Shown here in pieces: positions 1-11,925 of a stretch of 64,000 bases of DNA. The notes under the pieces are model-generated. The model did no database searches, was not told the DNA's origin, and was given only the letters and a program-made list of their open reading frames with translations. The stretch covers positions 53,502,022 to 53,566,021 of the forward strand of contig NC_071396.1 in the NCBI RefSeq assembly GCF_022682495.2, in the 5' to 3' direction. The position numbers and the translations under genes are program-made. Within the stretch, counting starts at the first letter, position 1. The number at the start of each line of letters is the position of its first letter. Source of the stretch: Desmodus rotundus (taxonomy: Eukaryota; Chordata; Mammalia; Chiroptera; Phyllostomidae).

Positions 1-1290
1 TTTTTAAAATACCCTGAGGATTGTTAGGAATCTTTAAAGAAAAAAAAAAAAAAACCAACCCTTAAGGTCAATTTTGAACAGTTGAGTCTGTTCATCTCCT
101 GTTGGATGGTTCACTTCCTCCCTCTTGTTCCACTCTCTGCTTGCTCAACCCCATTAAATTCAGTCCATCTTTGTCCCAAACTCAAGGAATTGTACAACTG
201 GACTATACAAGTTGCAGCTATGATCTTAACTTTTTGCCTTCTAACCAATTTTGTTGCTAGATTTGTTTATTTTATAGCATTTCTGGAGCATTATGCAGTC
301 TTTGATGCTTATCATGGATTTTCTTTGAGGTTCTATGAGGTTGTTATATGGCATTTCCTCGTCCATTTAACCATTAAGAAATCTACACATAGGCAAGCTC
401 TAGTGCCTGTAACGTGAGTCTGTCAGAGCTGATGTTAGAGCACACACACTTCAGTGCTCTGCATGCTGTGTTCGCTGTGTTCTTGGTCCCTGGAGCCTCT
501 AGATTTTAAAGTGTCTTGGAGAAGATGGGTATAAATGAGCACTGCTGAATCCAGTAAGGAGTATTTATTTAGGTCTGAAAAAATTCTTTGACACCCAGGG
601 GAGTTCTAAGATTGCACTTAAACTCTATATGCTCATTTACAGCACTGTCCTATTTTAAAAGAAAGCAGCAAGGGAAAGTTAACTTGGGACAAGGGGTTGG
701 TTTGTCTATTTCATTCCAGTTTTCTCAGGGTCAGACTTACCCTAGGATATGCCTGAACTATTGTTGCTCTGGTCCACTTACTTAATGTTCAGCTTCCTTC
801 CTAAGTTTTGGTTTCAGGGCTGGTTCTGCTGGAAAGCCCAGTGTTTACTTCTCTCCTTACCTACTGTGTTTGCCCTGTGTATCACAGATGTCTGGTTCAA
901 AGGGAAGACATTTTGTATTGTCTATTTTTTAAAGTATTCTTTTCAAACACTTTCCAAAATTGATTTATCTGTGGAAGGAGAGTTAAGACATTTTAGATTG
1001 AATCCCAAGAAGAAATGCATTCAGAGGGGAAAAAAAACCTTAAGGGGGAAGGGATAAAAACTTCAAACCTCCAAGCAAATATGATCACCAGGGTACGTCC
1101 AAATCACAGAGCTCTTGGATTTGTTTCAGACCTCAGAGGGAACATGAAAATTATAGGCAACTATGCACATATTTTTGTTGTTCCAGCTCAAATCTACTCT
1201 GACAATTAGATGTTTTCTACTTGGATCCTGAATCCAGTATACAGTGTGTAGTCATGTGCTGCAAAGCACAGTTGGACTCACCTGTTTACA
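1..1290. other. Intronic sequence, no recognised element
   Basis: AT-rich unique-looking sequence with a short poly(A) run near 40-54. Open frames here (for example 82-417) show no recognisable protein. Confidence 0.5.
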
Positions 1291-1294
1291 TCAA

Positions 1295-1403
1295 CATTCC
1301 TGAGCCCCACTGCTGGTCCACTAAAGCAGACTCACCTGGGAATCTGCATTGCTGGTTTTTCCCCAGGTCATCAGGATGCAAACAGTCTTTTGAGAAACAC
1401 TGG
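1295..1403 (+). repeat. MER5A-like hAT MITE remnant
   Basis: The pattern 'CACCTGGGAATCTGCATT ... CCAGGTCATCAGGATGC ... TTTTGAGAAACACTG' is the 3' half of MER5A, a non-autonomous hAT-Charlie element found across placental mammals. The 5' half is missing or decayed. Confidence 0.75.
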
Positions 1404-1674
1404 CCTAGAGAACGGCCCATACGCAGGGATTTTCTACGAGAGAGAAATAGTATTGAGAGGAATGGATTGGAATTTAGGAGGTATTAAAAAATAGGAAGAA
1501 GGTCAAAGTAGTGAGTTCAAAAAGGAGATTTTTTTAATAATTAATTATTAAATTACTAAAAATATCCAGTTTTGATTTCCTATGTCTTTACAGTTTGACC
1601 TTGCATTAAAGTGAGTGTTCAGCAAAAGACTGTTTTAAATCAAGCATAAAGCATTTTTATTAATAAAGAAAATT

Positions 1675-1770
1675 GTCCCCAGCTATCTGTGGGACCGTGT
1701 AGAAACCATTCAACCTCTTTTGAGCCTCAGTTTTCTAAGCTCCCTTCCAGTCATGTAATTTTGCATTTTC
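1675..1770 (+). repeat. MIR SINE fragment
   Basis: Contains the MIR core: a 'ctgtgggaccgtg' relic of 'ctgtgtgaccttg', followed by 'gagcctcagttttct'. Ancient tRNA-derived SINE, short and diverged. Confidence 0.55.
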
Positions 1771-2184
1771 ATCATTTGGGAGGGGGAGTCTAGGCAGGGG
1801 TATGTAGAGAAAATACTTCCTGGTCTTATAATTGTAGAAGGACATAAGAGTAGATGAGTAATAAAGACTAATTTCATGGTAGTTCCCTGGTGTTTACATA
1901 GTATGATGACTCCAAGTATGTTGTATATCCCCACACATACCATTCATAGTGGCTCACTGTAACTTCATTACAGTGTTTATGCTGCGTGGGAGGATTTCAA
2001 AAGACTCTCCATACATCAGGAGTGGCTATTAAAAATACCTTTTCACAGCTGGCTTTCCCAAAACATGTATTGAGAAATAAATCTTAGTCTGTCTCCTTTT
2101 TTGAAGCAACTGCTTCTTTGTTACTAGGTTATTGTTGGAGAGGCAGAGTCCTTTTCTTGCTTTTCCAAAGAGGTATTGTATTAT

Positions 2185-2440
2185 TTAGGATGCTTTGGGC
2201 TGCAAGAAACAGAAAGTACACTTCAAAATAAATTAATAAGGAAATCTCTTGTCCTGAGGGCTGGTTAGTTTCTCCATTCATGAAGTGCTCAGGTTATTTC
2301 CATGGTCCTGCTCACAGCCAGCCTCTCTGTGTTGGCTGGATCTTTTCAGGGCCATAAGATGTTGCATTGCATCCTTGCATGTTAGTGGTGGTCCAGAGAC
2401 AGAAAAGGTGTTATTTTTTTCTTTGAGTCTTTTTTTTAAG
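2185..2440. repeat. Ancient mammalian repeat, family not assigned
   Basis: A pattern 'ggctgcaagaaacagaaa ... gctggatcttttcagggccataagatg' that I recognise from many mammalian genomes but cannot name with certainty. A similar, weaker example is at 8160-8350. Confidence 0.4.
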
Positions 2441-2901
2441 ACCTATAATGATACTTTGCCAAGTTCTACAACAGACTTCCTATCACATCTCATTGGTCTG
2501 AATGGTACCACCATGATTTTTTATATCAAACAGCATTGACCTGGGCTGCTTGTGGGAGGCACGGATGCCAGTGTAAAAATAGAGGTGTCAGTAGGCAGTC
2601 CATAGTGCCTACTGCAAGTAATCTTGGCAAAATAACATTTAATAGAGAGCATTCAGTCTATTGAACGATGTTTGCATGGCATGGTAACTTGATCAAAACA
2701 TATGGATTTAAAAGGCCAGATCGGGATAGGAGATGAATACATCACAGTGTGGGTGCAATATATACTAACATTCCAAGATTGGGGAGTGAAGGGTGAGAGC
2801 AAAAGGAAGAGGGCAAATTCAACTTTTGTCCCATTGCCTCTTGCTGGTTCCTTATTATTTTCATTGCCCAGTTGTCATACAAGTGAGACCTTATGGAAAT
2901 A

Positions 2902-3028
2902 CAGGGTGGGGCAAAGTTAGGTTTACAGTTGTGAGCATGTGAAACACATAGCGTATTTTTATATTATTACTTATTAATTATTGTGTTTTCCATACAAGCC
3001 ACTGTAAACCTCCTTTTGCCCCACTCTG
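2902..3028 (+). mobile_element. Tc1/mariner-type MITE, copy 1 (127 bp, TA target site)
   Basis: Seen: the element begins CAGGGTGGGGCAAAG and ends in the near-complement TTTTGCCCCACTCTG. It is flanked directly by TA (2900-2901 and 3029-3030). The inverted repeats extend to about 28 bp, through the 'gtttacagt'/'actgtaaac' arms, around an AT-rich centre. TA duplication and palindromic form are typical of Tc1/mariner MITEs. A second copy of the family is at 12741-12865 in the same orientation. It has no coding capacity. Confidence 0.85.
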
Positions 3029-3030
3029 TA

Positions 3031-3590
3031 TTTAGACTCCATTGTCGTAAATTATCAAGGGTTGAGCACCTAGAACCTTGGCTGTTTTCTCCTTCCTGAG
3101 TACTTATGGGCATCCCTGCAAACCAGGAAGGATGTGTCCATATTTCCTTAGTGATCTGGAAGCAGAGTGAATTGGGTTCATGTACAAATGCCTGAGGTTA
3201 TAAATAAAATCATTGCTAGGCCTTGGCACCAAGGGGGATGGGCCCTGGTGGGTAACTAGCTTTCCTCAAAGAAGTTCTTAAGAAAAGGGCCAAAATAAAA
3301 GGAAGTTGGCATGAACACTTGGCATTAATTTATATCTTATAGATACTTTAATGTTCCTTCTTACTCCATCCCAAGTCTAGAGGATAAGATTTAGCTTAGT
3401 GAAGAGCTATTGAACACATGAGAAGAGCTAGTTATTTCCTTGCCATCAAGACTAGTCCAAATAAAATAGCCATGGAATTTTACAAAGCACATTTTAAAGA
3501 AAACAGTACTTTTAAGATGATGGCTTTCTAAGATGGAAAGCTCCTGGAGCTTCTCTGGCAGCCTTCCCTCAGCCATATTCCCTGGCTCCC
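3031..3590. other. Intronic sequence, no recognised element
   Basis: No repeat or coding signal recognised. The antisense open frame at 3391-3732 has no recognisable domain. Confidence 0.4.
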
Positions 3591-3756
3591 GAACCTTTCT
3601 TCTCTCTAGTAACCACTGGGCTCCCACTGTTGCCGGCCGGTACAGAATTGCTTGGCTGCTGGGCCACTGGTGGTGTGGCCTCATATCCCCACATTGACCA
3701 CATTCTCCTGACCCATTTGGCTTCTGCCTCACTGACTCCTACCCTGAACTGACAGT

Positions 3757-4520
3757 TTTGGTGATTTTAACCCCTGATTATCTCTTGAATCCACCCGCTT
3801 TTCTCCATCTCCATCAGTACCCCCTAGTCCACAGTCATCATCTCTTTTCCAGACTGTGTGCAAAGGCTTCCCCTTGGCTTGCTCTGGCTGGTGGAGCCCT
3901 GGCTCTCCTCCAGTCTGCAGAATGTTTGCTTTGCAGCTGGGGAACTTGGAACACTGCAGATCTCAACACATGATTCCCCTGTTTAAAAACCCTTCAAAGG
4001 CCGCTTTCCCATCACTCTTAAGATAAAACTCTGGATATGGCCTCTGAGGCCTGGTCTGGGCTAGACCCTGTCAACTTTTGCAACTTCACCTTGTGTCCCT
4101 CATGATCACCATTGCATCCCTACTGCATGGCACACAATGGACACTCATGAATATTTGTTGGGTAGAAGCATGATAGCCCCTTGACCATTCCTCAAACGTC
4201 CTCTTTCTTGCTCCCTCTTTTTGCCTTTCACAGCTCATTTTCCTCTTCCTGGAATGGTCCCTCTCCAGCCTCTGCTGCCAAAGTCTACCTCATTCTTTAG
4301 CCTCAGCTCACATGGCACTACCTGCAAGAATCCTTTCTGCCTCTAGTGTGCTCTCACTTTCCTGAACTCCCATAGCCTTGGCTTATTTCTCCCTTTTAGC
4401 ATGTATTACATTCCATCTTATGGGACACGACCGGGTGTGTATCTTCTCATTCCTACTGGGTCATAGGCTCCCAGGGGACAGGCAGTCTTTCATCTTTTAT
4501 CTGTTTCTCACCTAGAGGTT
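3757..4520 (+). repeat. LINE-2 (L2) fragments
   Basis: Successive L2-like segments: 'ttgaatccacccgcttttctccatctccat', 'cccctgtttaaaaacccttcaa', 'ggaatggtccctctcc' and 'cttggcttatttctccctttt'. An L2 or MIR tail-like piece (about 4100-4170, 'atgaatatttgttgggtag') lies in the middle, which suggests one L2 tail inserted in another or an internal rearrangement. L2 is an ancient CR1-clade LINE, inactive in placentals. Confidence 0.7.
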
Positions 4521-5440
4521 GCAAACAAGGGCCTCTAGCCAGAGCAGCCCACACATGTGTTCTCTTTGGTATTGTTGTCCCACACATTGCTGTTTTTAAA
4601 ATTTGGACAGGTTTCCAATGCTTGTGATGGGGGCACTATTACTTGAAAAAAATTAGATCTCCTTGCTTAATAATTGGCTGGAACTGAATAGAGATCACAC
4701 TTCATCCCCCTGCGCATGCCTTCTTCAGTCCTAAACAGTCCCTTTGTCTCTTGTGCCTGGACCACTTCTTTCATGCCCCCTACCTGCCTGGCCATGGTGT
4801 ATGCATTTGGGTTTCAGCCCTTGGCCTGACTGTTTGGTAATCCAAAAAGAGGGGTCGATATTTGGTAATTACACAATTGAATAAGCAGGAATGGGCTGGG
4901 AGAATTACTTCTCTGACCAGCTGTTTTTCTCTTGAAAGCTTTATTATTTATGATAGATTGGAGGTCTTTGGAAGAAGTGAGAGATACTGCTACCAGCTCT
5001 GTTTATGTGTATATGAGGGGAGGAGAGTGTATTTTTTTTAAGAATGGGATTCTCAAAGGACCTTTTCTAGTTATTTTTGGCAGAGCTAAAGGAAAATCTA
5101 TTTAAAGGGACACTGCACAGAGGACAACCACATGTTTTAAGAGTAGAGAGGTAACTTAGCACTTTAAATTAATGGAAATGTAGAAGAGGAAATCAGAGCT
5201 CAGCCCTCATTTAGCCTCCTGCCAGATCTTCACGTACTCTCAACCCAGGAATTTCTCTGTTCTGTGACCTTCCAACCTTCAGGGTTAGGGGAAGGAAAGA
5301 TACAAGTTCAGTTTAAATTTTTGGCTTTAAAAAAGAAATCAACAAAATTTCTGAATTCAAGGAACTAAATCTTTCACATCATAAGAAACGCCCATTCTAA
5401 AAAGGGGAAATGCTTGGCTTCAAGCTGTTAATAATGCTCA
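4520..5440. other. Intronic sequence; possible old DNA-transposon relic at 4510-4700
   Basis: The section 'ggttgcaaacaagggcctctagcc ... ggacaggtttccaatgcttg' resembles a decayed hAT-type repeat, but I cannot name the family. Nothing recognised in the remainder. Confidence 0.35.
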
Positions 5441-5446
5441 GCAGCC

Positions 5447-5719
5447 TTAGAGCTCCTTTGATTTGGGTCTCTTATTGTTTTGAGTTGTTCCACTCTGTTT
5501 TGGGTTAATTTTTCTCAGTGACTTTTCTGTTTTCTGATGCACCTCTTCCTCTTCTGAACCTAAGGAGCCACCCATTGGTTCCCTCTCAAATTCAGGAAGA
5601 ACTGAGGAGGAGGAGGACGCTGTCTTTTCTTTTCTGTGCAGCCGCCGCCATTTATTCAGGATATTAGAAAAGCAAGAGTATTCACAAACATGGTCACGAC
5701 TTAGCTTTTTCTTTGCCAA
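5447..5719 (-). pseudogene. Possible processed-pseudogene fragment encoding a Lys/Glu-rich protein
   Basis: Read on the minus strand, one frame is open for 90 codons and is rich in Lys, Glu and Ser (SSSSSVLPEFE, GSEEEEVHQKTEKS, LRKINPKQSG). In another frame, an ATG followed by GCGGCGGCTGCACAG sits at about 5649-5651, which looks like a typical GC-rich vertebrate start codon context. A frameshift in the (TCC)n/(CTC)n run would join the two. No parent protein is recognised. It lies beside an old L1 piece. It could equally be chance, so confidence is low. Confidence 0.3.
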
Positions 5720-5739
5720 CTCTTAGAAGAGCCCAATTT

Positions 5740-5925
5740 CTTTTTCTTTTTTTCCATTTCTGATTTTATGTGAGTCTTTGCATAAAAGTTTTAACTTTTA
5801 TCTAAAAGTTTGTCTATTTGTTTGTCTTTCTAAAAAACCAGCTTTCAGTTTCATTGATCATTTCTGCTGTGTTTTAAGTTATTTCATTTATTTTTTTCTC
5901 TAATGAGCCAGATTTTTTATGCATT
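5740..5925 (-). mobile_element. Old L1 ORF2 fragment
   Basis: Antisense L1 ORF2 pattern 'aaaaaaccagctttcagtttcattgatcatttctgctgtg', the reverse of the segment around the ORF2 'SWFFEKIN' motif. Truncated at both ends and diverged. Confidence 0.65.
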
Positions 5926-6184
5926 GGCCCCGGGAGTGGTTTCATTAAACATCTTTTTTTGGCTAAGCAGCAGTTTCTAACTGATTCTAACTCACTGTTT
6001 TGGACACGGAAGCCCTCTCTTGCTGCATTCTCTTTCCATTGATTGGTGAAAATTATCTGTGATACTTATGTTATTACACTGACTGGTTTCCCAACCGGTT
6101 CTTCACAGCGTTGGGGCTCAAGTGTGGTAGCTGCAGTGAGGCAGCTGGCTAGGTAGTTGCAGTTCAATTGTAGGGCTGAGAACA

Positions 6185-6320
6185 TAGTGGTTAAGAGAGA
6201 ACATTCTGGAACCAGGTCGCCTGGTTTTGCTCTCATTTCTGAAACCTTGTGTGAATTATTTCACTTCTTTTTGCTCTAGTTTCCTCATTTGAAAAAATAT
6301 ATAATAATTGTATCAGAAAC
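6185..6320 (+). repeat. MIR SINE, 5' part
   Basis: 'tagtggttaagagag ... ctggaaccaggtcgcctggtttt ... ctagtttcctcatttgaaaa' follows the MIR consensus order. The 3' part seems to resume at 6770, so the MIR is probably split by an insertion. Confidence 0.75.
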
Positions 6321-6769
6321 CTTTAAAGTAGTGTGTCAGATTTTCTTGGCTTCCCTGTGTCTTTCAGCCACCACTGACTGCAGTGACTAGTTTTGTCATC
6401 TCCAACTGACTTCATGTAGGTGCAGCCAGATGGCCTGTAGCCTTGTGACCATACTACATGCCTCCTGCCTCTTACCTCCCATGTGACACCAAGTGCTGTT
6501 CAATGTGTACAACCTGGAAGCAAGGAGGCATTTACAAAACTGCAGAGGGAAACCTTTGACTAATGGGAGGTGGAAGCTGGGTATCCTAAATAGCAGTCAT
6601 TAGACAGCCTCTTGGAAGATGGTCTCAGTAGACTGAGCCAGTATTGATCCATGCACTAGGCAGTGGCTAGCTTCTCTGCCTCATTCCCTCGCGCAGTGAA
6701 GGCTTATCATCTAAGCCTTAACCCCTTACTCTCTTCTTTCTGGGAAACCTAAAGACATTCATCACATCG
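6321..6769. repeat. Unidentified insertion splitting a MIR
   Basis: About 450 bp lying between the two halves of one MIR. Its end, 'cttctttctgggaaaccta', resembles the 3' end of some ERVL/MaLR LTRs, but no family could be assigned. Inference from the interrupted MIR. Confidence 0.4.
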
Positions 6770-6868
6770 ATTCTCTCAGAGTTGTGAAAATTAAATTAAT
6801 CAATCCACATAAAGATCTTAGGAGAGTGTCTGGCATGTAGTACGCCCTCCATAAATGTAAGGTTTTAC
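6770..6868 (+). repeat. MIR SINE, 3' part
   Basis: 'gttgtgaaaattaaattaatc ... gtgtctggcatgtagtacgccctccataaatg' corresponds to the MIR 3' half, ending in its LINE-related tail. Confidence 0.7.
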
Positions 6869-8159
6869 AATCTCAGAATTCAGGGGGTGGGGGAGGCAGG
6901 ATCGTGAAGCTGTGCTTTAACATGAAGGAAGACAGGGGGACTTGTTCAAAAGATTAAACTGAAACAATCATTCTTACTGATGAGACTGGGCTTTCTTTAC
7001 AGTTCTGTTGTTGGCAAGCAAAACCCTTAGGGCTAGATGTTGAAGACATAACACACACAGCTCTTATCCACTTGGGAGATGTTTGTGTGTGCAAGTGTTT
7101 ATTTTTGCTTTGCTTTTGTTTTCTTAACAATTTGTGTGTGTAGCCCAAAGGGCAGAGCATCCATCTCCCCTTCCTAGCAAACGTTGAGCCAGCACAGGGT
7201 CACCTGGGAGGAAGAGCTATTGAAACCTGCTCCTGGGTCATATCTTACACCAAGCCTCACACTTCCTTGTGAGTATTCTGGGCTCTTCAAGATCCAGATG
7301 CCCTGTGGAGCAGTGCACCTGTTTGAAAGTACAAGCTATGTGGGGCTGGTCTCCATGGGAAGTTAGCAGCTACCTACCCTCACCCTCCTGCTTCTTGGTG
7401 TCACAAGGCTGATTTCATCTCAGAGGCAGCTTTCTTTGCTACAGTTTAATAACTCTTAATTTCCTGGAGGGGGACGACTTGTTATATCTTGAAGACTCAT
7501 CTTAGTCTGCACGGTCTGGAAATTTCCACTCATCTTTGTGATCTTCAAAATGTTTCTTTTTGTGAGAGTGTCTGACTTTCCCTCTTTCTTACTCAGTTTG
7601 ACTGCTCTCAGAGATGCCATTCCCAGATAAAACATTACCATCTGCTGTGAAAACAGTCCTCTGTGCCTCCAGTCCTCTGTGTCTACCCCTTTGTTCAGTC
7701 TTCACGTGGATTTCCCTCCCTGAGTTACTGCCGTTTGTGTTGGAGTATTAGTCTATTCTACACTCTAAGGAAATTTATACACGTACTCATCTTCATTCTG
7801 TCTTAGTAGACACTTCTGTAGTTTAACTCAAGAGGGTTTGAAGAAGTAGTTAGCTGATTTGAATTTTGGATCAGTCCTTTCTGCTTTCTCACACGTATAG
7901 AATTGTTTTTCTTCAAGCACTTTAGCATACCTATTTAGTGTTTCCAGCTTGGTGTTCTAAAAGTACATCATTATTTCTCGGTTCTGTGCAGCAGGTGGTG
8001 GAGGAACTCAATGTTTGGCCTGTTCGTAAATTGCAAGCAGGTCTTCCTATGTACTTAGAGGTGCGTAGATTTGATAGAATAGGATCACTTGGTTTATTAA
8101 AGTCAGACTTTCAATGAGAAAATGAGGGTACCCTAGGCCTCAGAAAGAGTTGGTACATT
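6869..8159. other. Intronic sequence, no recognised element
   Basis: No recognisable repeat, coding or RNA signal. Short open frames on both strands have no domain. Confidence 0.45.
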
Positions 8160-8350
8160 AGGTCTTTGGTTGTAAGCAACAGAAGTCAACTGTAGATATT
8201 TTTTAAAAGAAGGAAATTTATTAAAAATCTTCTAGGTCAATCACATAATTGAAAGTAGAGTTGAACCATCAGAGACATTGGAAAGCAATCTCAAGGGCCT
8301 TACGTATCTGCCACATCCCTATGCCATTCACTCTTCTCTTCTAGATGATT
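8160..8350. repeat. Ancient mammalian repeat, family not assigned
   Basis: 'ttggttgtaagcaacagaag ... aggaaatttattaaaaatc' resembles the unassigned repeat at 2185-2440. Diverged. Confidence 0.35.
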
Positions 8351-8689
8351 GTCTCATATCTTGCTTCCTATTTCACCAGAAAAAGTTGACATGCAATCAG
8401 GAGAACTTGCATGAGCCATATTCATTCCACATCCAGACCCACGCCTGTGCCCATGTTTCTGCCTTCCCTCCCCGGGTGACAGAGGAACAACAGCCAGTGC
8501 TCCCACCTCTAGGCAGTTCCTTCCTTGGGGCACTAGAGCCGATCCGTACTGTATCCACTCTCTGTCCTCTATGATTAACTTTTTTGTTTCTGCTGAATCT
8601 TTCCCATCCACACGTGTTGTAATTTCTGTGGTTCTTTATAAATAAAAAACAAAACCAATAAAACAAAGAACTTTTCTCAGTCTTGCATC

Positions 8690-9325
8690 CCCTGCTAGAT
8701 ACCATCTCATTTCTTCGTGTTCTTCCTAGCAGAATGTCTGAAATAGTTGTCTGTGTTGCTGTTCCCAAATCCTCTCTTGAACCTCCTCCACTTAGGCTTT
8801 GCACCCTCTGTGCCACTGACACACACAAATGCCTCACGTGGGTGCTGTTAATCGGTTTCAGACTGCCCTTCCCCATTGTTCTGAAGGGTTTAACGCAGTT
8901 TCTCACTCCCTCCTCCTTGAAATGCTTTCTTTACTTGGCTTCCAGGACACCACCTTCTCCTGGTTTTCCTCCAGTCTCCCTGGCTGCTCCCTTAGATTGC
9001 TGTGGCCCAGGACTCAGTGCTTTTGTTCTCAGACCAGATCTGCCCTCTCCTTCCCTCCTCTCCCCTCCCCAGTGAGGTCTTACTCTAACAGTGCAACAAC
9101 CTCCAGCCCCTGTACTCCCTACCCATTAGCATTGTCTAATTCTTTTCCATGCCAAATATCACCATCTAATATAAATATTGTGCTTAATTTGTTCATTCTT
9201 TTCTCAGTGAAACGTAGGCTCCATGAGGTCAGAGATTGCTATGTCTACACTGCTATCTATATCCCTGCTACCTAGAACAGTGCTTTGTTGGGAGGCACTC
9301 TATAAATATTTGTTGAATAATGAAT
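8690..9325 (+). repeat. L2 LINE, reverse-transcriptase 3' part and tail
   Basis: One frame from about 8890 reads SHSLLLEMLSLLGFQDTTFSWFSSSLPG, close to the L2 reverse-transcriptase segment DHSLLLETLSSLGF...WFSSYL. The piece ends with the L2 tail 'cctagaacagtgctttg ... ataaatatttgttgaataatgaatga'. Dead relic with deletions. Confidence 0.85.
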
Positions 9326-10430
9326 GAAATAAAGGGTGGGACTCACTATCCCCTTTGGAGCACTAGCTTTGGAATGTCTCACCTCTGACCACCTTTGTTT
9401 TCTTGTCATTCCCCTGCAGGCTAACATTCCTAGCAAAGAGCATTGTAGTGGCTCCTCTTGTGTAATGCACCCTCTTCTCTGGTGGGGTGGTAGTGGGGTA
9501 GTTAACAGACATTCTTGGTAGAACTGCATGTGTTAGGTATTTGATACAGTAAAAGTTCTGGCTGGCTTCACCTACCCCCAGAACTGGATGCATTTAAACA
9601 CGTTTCCTTAAGTCACCAGGCAAATGGGGGTTTCTCATTTCAACCATGTCTCTCAGTCTAGCTGGCTACTTAGGTTTTCTTGTTCTTTAGTGAAAGATAA
9701 CTGTGACATTTTGCTTCTTTAAGAACTACACTTCCCTTCTCACTAAAACTGCCACTTAAACTGCTTTGCATGCCACCTAGATATGACTTTCCCTTCCAGA
9801 ATTGTTGCTTGTCTCACTGGGTTATTCTGCCCGGCCCTAAGCAGATGGTTAATGAAGCAGAGAACACTGGCAAAACCATAGCGTATCCTTTCCTCGTCAT
9901 GTTATTAATGTATCGTGACTCTTGACATGAATAGCCCCATCAGAAATTGTTTTAGTCATGGTTACGTCTGACCTTAATTGAAACTTAAGGCATACCTTAT
10001 GCAAATGTCTTGATGCTTTCGGCTCCTAATCCTACCCCCTTAGGGGATGGGGCAAATCCAAAAACGAATTTCTAATAAACTAATCCATAAGGACCCAGAA
10101 TAGTGCCTTGTTTTAAAATAAAGCCAAAAGAGTCCAAAGTGAAGCACTTTCAGTAGAAAAAATTCTAAGTTACGTACTAGTTACTACTAAAGGGGGCTGT
10201 ATCCCTGTATCCCTGTACTCTTTCGGTTTGGCAGCCTGGTAAAAACTACGCAATTTTAATGAAAGTGGCTTGAACAGAGCTGGACTGAGGTAAAGAATTG
10301 CAGCAGCCTAGTTGGCATTATTCATGTCAGTACGTTTTCATTGAGCACCTGCTGTGGACAATAAATACATACTGACATGGACAAACCACTAACTTATCCA
10401 AGAGCATTGGCCCACCAGGCAAGAGGTTCT
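9326..10430. other. Intronic sequence, little recognised
   Basis: No assigned element. A short MIR/L2-like scrap lies near 10320-10380 ('cattgagcacctgctgtgg'). Confidence 0.4.
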
Positions 10431-10529
10431 AATCTTGAGTTTTTACAAATTCATTTTATGCACAATTTTGAGCAAGTTTACCAGGACTTAGGGTTTCTTC
10501 ATCTAAAAAAATAAAGGGTATTTTAAAAA

Positions 10530-10740
10530 GCACACATATACAGATATACACAGACACAGACACACACACACAGACATATACACAGACTACAGTTAAGGAA
10601 AACAGTCCGAAGGATAGCCACCGATATCTTAACTGTTGTTACCTCTAGCTGCTTGGGGTTTCTTCCCTTGGTGTCTTTATTTTTGAATTTTTGTAAAATG
10701 ACTGTGGGTGCTATTTAAAAATGTGTAATTATTTTTAATG
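10530..10740 (+). mobile_element. Old L1M-type 3' end with (CA)-rich tract
   Basis: The order 'gttgttacctctagctgcttgggg ... tttttgaatttttgtaaaatgac' fits an L1M 3' UTR. A CA-rich simple tract (10533-10580) precedes it. Diverged. Confidence 0.5.
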
Positions 10741-11440
10741 CATGGAACAGATTCTGACTCTGAGCTCCTTTTAACCTTGAGGACATCTATGATTTTGTGC
10801 ACAAACTGGGTAGGATAAGACAGGGCAGTCAATCCTTGGGTATTCTGAGACAGAATCCCTTTTGTCTGCTTTTGCTCCCATTTTTTTTATCTGCTTCTCT
10901 GCTCATTTGCATTTCCACTGGAGAGTGAGCAACAGAGAGAAGGAAAGTACATTTTAGCAATGCTGGAGATGATGGTAAACTTTTTACCTGAAGAGGTTTT
11001 CTGGGGTTTTCCCCAACTAGTATTACTAAATGGCTTTTAACTATCAATTTTTTTCTCACTTTCTTAGCCATTAGTTAATAGAATATGAGCTTTACTATTA
11101 TGGTAGAACTTTTTTTTTTAAAGGAAATAACAATAATAAAAACTGCATTGTTTTTTGTTTCTATATTGTCTTTTTGTCCTATTTTCAGGTACTGTGAGAA
11201 TCCATTGACTTTTTATCCACCATAGACCCCTTTCTTCTTTTCTTCTACTTGGCCTCTTTCAGCTCATCTGATATCCTGGCCTTGTCCACCTTCCTCTCTG
11301 CCCATATCTGATGTGAGCAAGGAGCCCTGCTGCTGGTTTTTATGTGGCTTACAAGCTCATAATGGTTGTTTACATTTTAAAAATAGTTGGAAAAGAATCA
11401 AAGGAAGAATAATATTTCACAACACATGAAAATTATATGA
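10741..11440. other. Intronic sequence, no recognised element
   Basis: No family assigned. AT-rich with short T and A runs. Confidence 0.4.
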
Positions 11441-11444
11441 AATT

Positions 11445-11625
11445 CAAGTTTCAGTGTTCATAAAGTTTTATTGGAACAGAGCCAAACATATTATTTACGT
11501 GTGTGGCAGCCTCCACGTTACACTGGCTGGTTGAGAAGTTGCAAGTGAAACCATTTGGCCCCCAAAGCCTGAAATATTTACTGTCTGGTTCTTTAAAGAT
11601 CAGGTCTGCCAACTCTGTGCTAGAG
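11445..11625 (+). repeat. Ancient hAT-type DNA transposon relic
   Basis: 'aagttttattggaacagagcca', then 'ggttgagaagttgcaagtgaaacc', then 'aaagcctgaaatatttactgtctgg' is a well-known placental DNA-transposon pattern (probably hAT-Tip100). The terminal inverted repeats are decayed. Confidence 0.65.
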
Positions 11626-11659
11626 ACTGCTTTTTTATTGGGTATCTTTCAGCTAAGAC

Positions 11660-11925
11660 CTGTTTAGACGCGCTAACTCATTCAAGAAATACTTATCAAG
11701 GGCCTACAGCATGCCCAACACTGTCCTAGACACAGGTCTCAGAGATAAACATGACGCCTTCCCCGTTAGGAGGAACCTGCAGCCTAGAGGGGAACATGGC
11801 ATGTGCACAGGTAAACTCCAGCATAGATCTCTGTGCTGGTGACCAAGTGTGAGGTAGGGGCTGCGGGAACTCCGAGGGGGTGCCCTGCCCCTGGTAGGGA
11901 AGGCAACAAGAAAGGAGGTCATCGT
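11660..11925 (-). repeat. L2 fragment, antisense
   Basis: 'attcaagaaatacttatcaagggcctacagcatgcccaacactgtcctag' is the reverse complement of the L2 tail region, followed by antisense L2 body. Confidence 0.65.

Noticed and set aside
82..417. 111-codon open frame on the + strand
   Set aside because: Hydrophobic, AT-rich translation with no domain, no splice context; consistent with chance in intron.
8397..8906. 169-codon open frame on the minus strand
   Set aside because: Lies largely antisense to L2 and unassigned repeat sequence; no recognisable protein family.
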